A DNA stretch of 64,000 bases from positions 124,001 to 188,000 of the forward strand of contig CACEQR010000001.1 of assembly GCA_902561765.1 (NCBI GenBank), written 5' to 3'. Positions 61,775 to 64,000 of the stretch are shown here, in pieces. How positions within the stretch are numbered: the stretch's first letter is position 1; the number at the start of each line of letters is the position of its first letter. The notes below the pieces were generated by a model, which saw nothing but the letters and a program-made list of their open reading frames with translations, was not told the DNA's origin and did no database searches. This stretch comes from an uncultured Pelagibacteraceae bacterium. GTDB taxonomy: Bacteria > Pseudomonadota > Alphaproteobacteria > Pelagibacterales > Pelagibacteraceae. Position numbers and translations under genes: made by a program.

Positions 61775-64000
61775 ATGAGCAAAGAAAACTATATTGAAGA
61801 AATAAGGCCACACGATAGTGCCTATAAGCATGTAAGTGGGTATGCAGAGTATACAGATGATATTAATGAACCTAAAAATACGATTTATGGAGCTATTGGC
61901 CTAAGCAAAAAAGCCCATGCAATAATCAAAAATATAGACCTCACAGAAGTAAAAAAAAGCAAAGGAGTGATATCAGTAGTTACTGAAAGCGATATAATTG
62001 GAAGGAATGATGTGGGTCCAGTATTTGATGGTGATCCAATATTCCCAAAAAGAAAAGTTGAATTTTTTGGTCAACCGCTGTTTGCTGTTGCTGCTACAAG
62101 TACTGAACTTGCTAGAAAAGCAGTATTAAAGGCTAAAATTACTTACAAAGATCTAATACCAGTTATTACAGTAAAAGAAGCTTTAAATAAAAAACAATTC
62201 TTGTTTAAACCTAGAAAAATTAAAAAAGGGAACCCTACTAAGAAAATAAAAAATTCGAAAAATATTTTAAAAGGAAATTTTACAACAGGAAGTCAGGAGC
62301 ACTTTTATCTTGAGGGTCAGGCAGCTTTTGTTGTTCCTAAAGAAGATGATAATTTTTTAGTTTACAGTTCAACTCAACATCCATCAGAAACACAACAATT
62401 AATTGCAAAAATGTTAAATCAGAAAAGTAATTCAATAAATGTTGAGGTAAGAAGAATTGGAGGTGGGTTTGGTGGAAAAGAAACAAATTTCATGACAGCA
62501 TGCATTTGTGCGTTGTTGGCAAAAAAATCTGGTCAGCCTGTCAAATTAAGATTAGATAGAGATGATGACATAATATTGACCGGTAAAAGACATGAGTTTT
62601 TATCTGAATATGAAGTTGGTTTTAATAATGAAGGAATTATAGAAGGATTAAAAATAAACTTATCTTCAAATTGTGGAATGTCACCTGATTTGTCTGCAGC
62701 GATTAACGAAAGAGCTTTACTTCATATAGATAATGCATATTACATTTCAGATATAGAGGTAACAAATAATTTATGTAAGACAAATATTCCAACTTCAACT
62801 GCATTTAGAGGCTTCGGCGGAAATCAAGGAATGATGGCTATAGAAAATATTATAGATAATATTTCAAGATATTTAAAAAAAGATCCAATTGAAGTTAGAA
62901 AGAAAAATTTTTATCAAAAAAATAATAAAAATGTAACTCATTATGGAATGACTATTGAGGATAATGTAATTAATGAAATATTTACAAATCTAGAAAATAA
63001 GTCTAATTATAAAAAAAGATATTCTGAGATAAGAAAATTCAATGAAAAAAATAAATTTAAAAAAAAGGGTATAGCTATTACACCTTTAAAATTTGGTATT
63101 TCTTTTACAACAATTCATTTAAATCAAGCTGGTGCTTTAGTTCATATTTACACAGATGGAAGCGTATATTTGAACCACGGGGGTATAGAAATGGGTCAAG
63201 GGACTCACACAAAAATAGCTCAACTAGTGGCAAATTCTTTAGGATTGCCTTATAATTTAGTTCATATTTCATCAACAAATACAGCTAAGGTGCCAAATAC
63301 ATCAGCAAGTGCCGCCTCATCAACTACAGATCTTAATGGTGCTGCAGCATTAAATGCAGTAGAAAAAATTAAATCAAATTTAGAAAAATTTATTAAAAAA
63401 AAATATAAGATCTATAATCAAGAAGCAGTTTATAAAGATCAATATATAATATTTGGAAACAGGCAATTTGAATTTAAAAGTATAATTCAAGAGGCATATT
63501 TAAATAGAATTTCTCTTTCATCTTCAGGTTTTTATTCAACCCCAAAAATTAATTTCGACAAAAAAAAATTTCGAGGAAGACCCTTTTATTATTTTTGTTA
63601 TGGTGCAGCTGTTTCGGAAGTGACTATAGATACGTTGACTGGTGAAAATGTTCTGGAAAGAGTTGATATTTTACATGATGCTGGAAAACCAATAAATCCA
63701 GCGCTTGAACTAGGTCAGATTGAAGGTGGCTTTGTACAAGGACAAGGTTGGTTGACTATTGAAGAGCTTAATTGGAAATCAAACGGTCAAATTACAACTT
63801 TTTCTCCATCAACATATAAGATTCCTGCAGTAAGTGATATCCCAAAAAAATTTAATGTGGAAATTTTTAAAGAAGGGTTAAATAAAGAAAAAGTTGTTAA
63901 TAAAGCAAAGACGACTGGTGAACCTCCTTTAATGTTGGCTATGAGTGTTTTTTATGCAATTAAAGACGCAGTTGCTTCAATTGGAAATTATCAGATAGCT
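61775..64000 (+). CDS. xdhB: xanthine dehydrogenase molybdopterin-binding subunit, 3'-truncated by window edge
   Basis: ATG directly after xdhA stop; GQAAFVVPKED, RIGGGFGGKETNF, TAFRGFGGNQGM, GIEMGQGTHTKIAQ; no stop before window end, so absent from ORF track. Confidence 0.93.
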   Translation, partial: MSKENYIEEIRPHDSAYKHVSGYAEYTDDINEPKNTIYGAIGLSKKAHAIIKNIDLTEVKKSKGVISVVTESDIIGRNDVGPVFDGDPIFPKRKVEFFGQPLFAVAATSTELARKAVLKAKITYKDLIPVITVKEALNKKQFLFKPRKIKKGNPTKKIKNSKNILKGNFTTGSQEHFYLEGQAAFVVPKEDDNFLVYSSTQHPSETQQLIAKMLNQKSNSINVEVRRIGGGFGGKETNFMTACICALLAKKSGQPVKLRLDRDDDIILTGKRHEFLSEYEVGFNNEGIIEGLKINLSSNCGMSPDLSAAINERALLHIDNAYYISDIEVTNNLCKTNIPTSTAFRGFGGNQGMMAIENIIDNISRYLKKDPIEVRKKNFYQKNNKNVTHYGMTIEDNVINEIFTNLENKSNYKKRYSEIRKFNEKNKFKKKGIAITPLKFGISFTTIHLNQAGALVHIYTDGSVYLNHGGIEMGQGTHTKIAQLVANSLGLPYNLVHISSTNTAKVPNTSASAASSTTDLNGAAALNAVEKIKSNLEKFIKKKYKIYNQEAVYKDQYIIFGNRQFEFKSIIQEAYLNRISLSSSGFYSTPKINFDKKKFRGRPFYYFCYGAAVSEVTIDTLTGENVLERVDILHDAGKPINPALELGQIEGGFVQGQGWLTIEELNWKSNGQITTFSPSTYKIPAVSDIPKKFNVEIFKEGLNKEKVVNKAKTTGEPPLMLAMSVFYAIKDAVASIGNYQIA

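Noticed and set aside
61775-64000. Apparent lack of an ORF after xdhA in the supplied track, possible pseudogene
   Set aside because: Frame from ATG 61775 encodes clear XdhB motifs and simply runs off the window edge.

Overview
AT-rich, very gene-dense alphaproteobacterial chromosome segment. Gene content and protein style fit the SAR11/Pelagibacterales clade (inference; no search was run). There are about 58 protein genes and no tRNA, rRNA, CRISPR array or mobile element that I can see. Main blocks: (1) sucD(partial)-sucA-sucB-lpd; (2) a TPR-sulfotransferase and priA; (3) the F1 ATP synthase operon atpHAGDC; (4) a minus-strand block rplU-rpmA-obgE-proB-proA-nadD-rsfS-ctpA-rppH; (5) gloB/metW/metX with a clear SAM-II riboswitch in the metX leader, divergent from hisC-tyrA; (6) NlpC/P60-AmpG-TrkH; (7) class I lysS, pyrD, rpmB, yhhQ; (8) a polyamine-type cluster of ornithine/lysine decarboxylase, deoxyhypusine-synthase-like protein, PhzF and agmatinase, divergent from a RegA-type regulator across an unusually long gap with nested dyads; (9) polA, chvI-chvG, ahcY, tsaE, amgK/murU-like; (10) small envelope and nuclease genes, a DUF1476 zeta-subunit gene and an RND efflux pair; (11) a purine/allantoin catabolic cluster (puuE, allA, alc, uraD, hiuH, xdhA, xdhB partial) with a small cytochrome c next to it and no uricase in view. 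The best candidates for follow-up are the ODC leader dyads and alternative pairings, the SAM-II aptamer nested in an A/U terminator-like hairpin, the DHS-like/ureohydrolase polyamine cluster, the cytochrome c/missing-uricase arrangement, and the recurrent exact 4-bp shared stop codons at convergent gene pairs.
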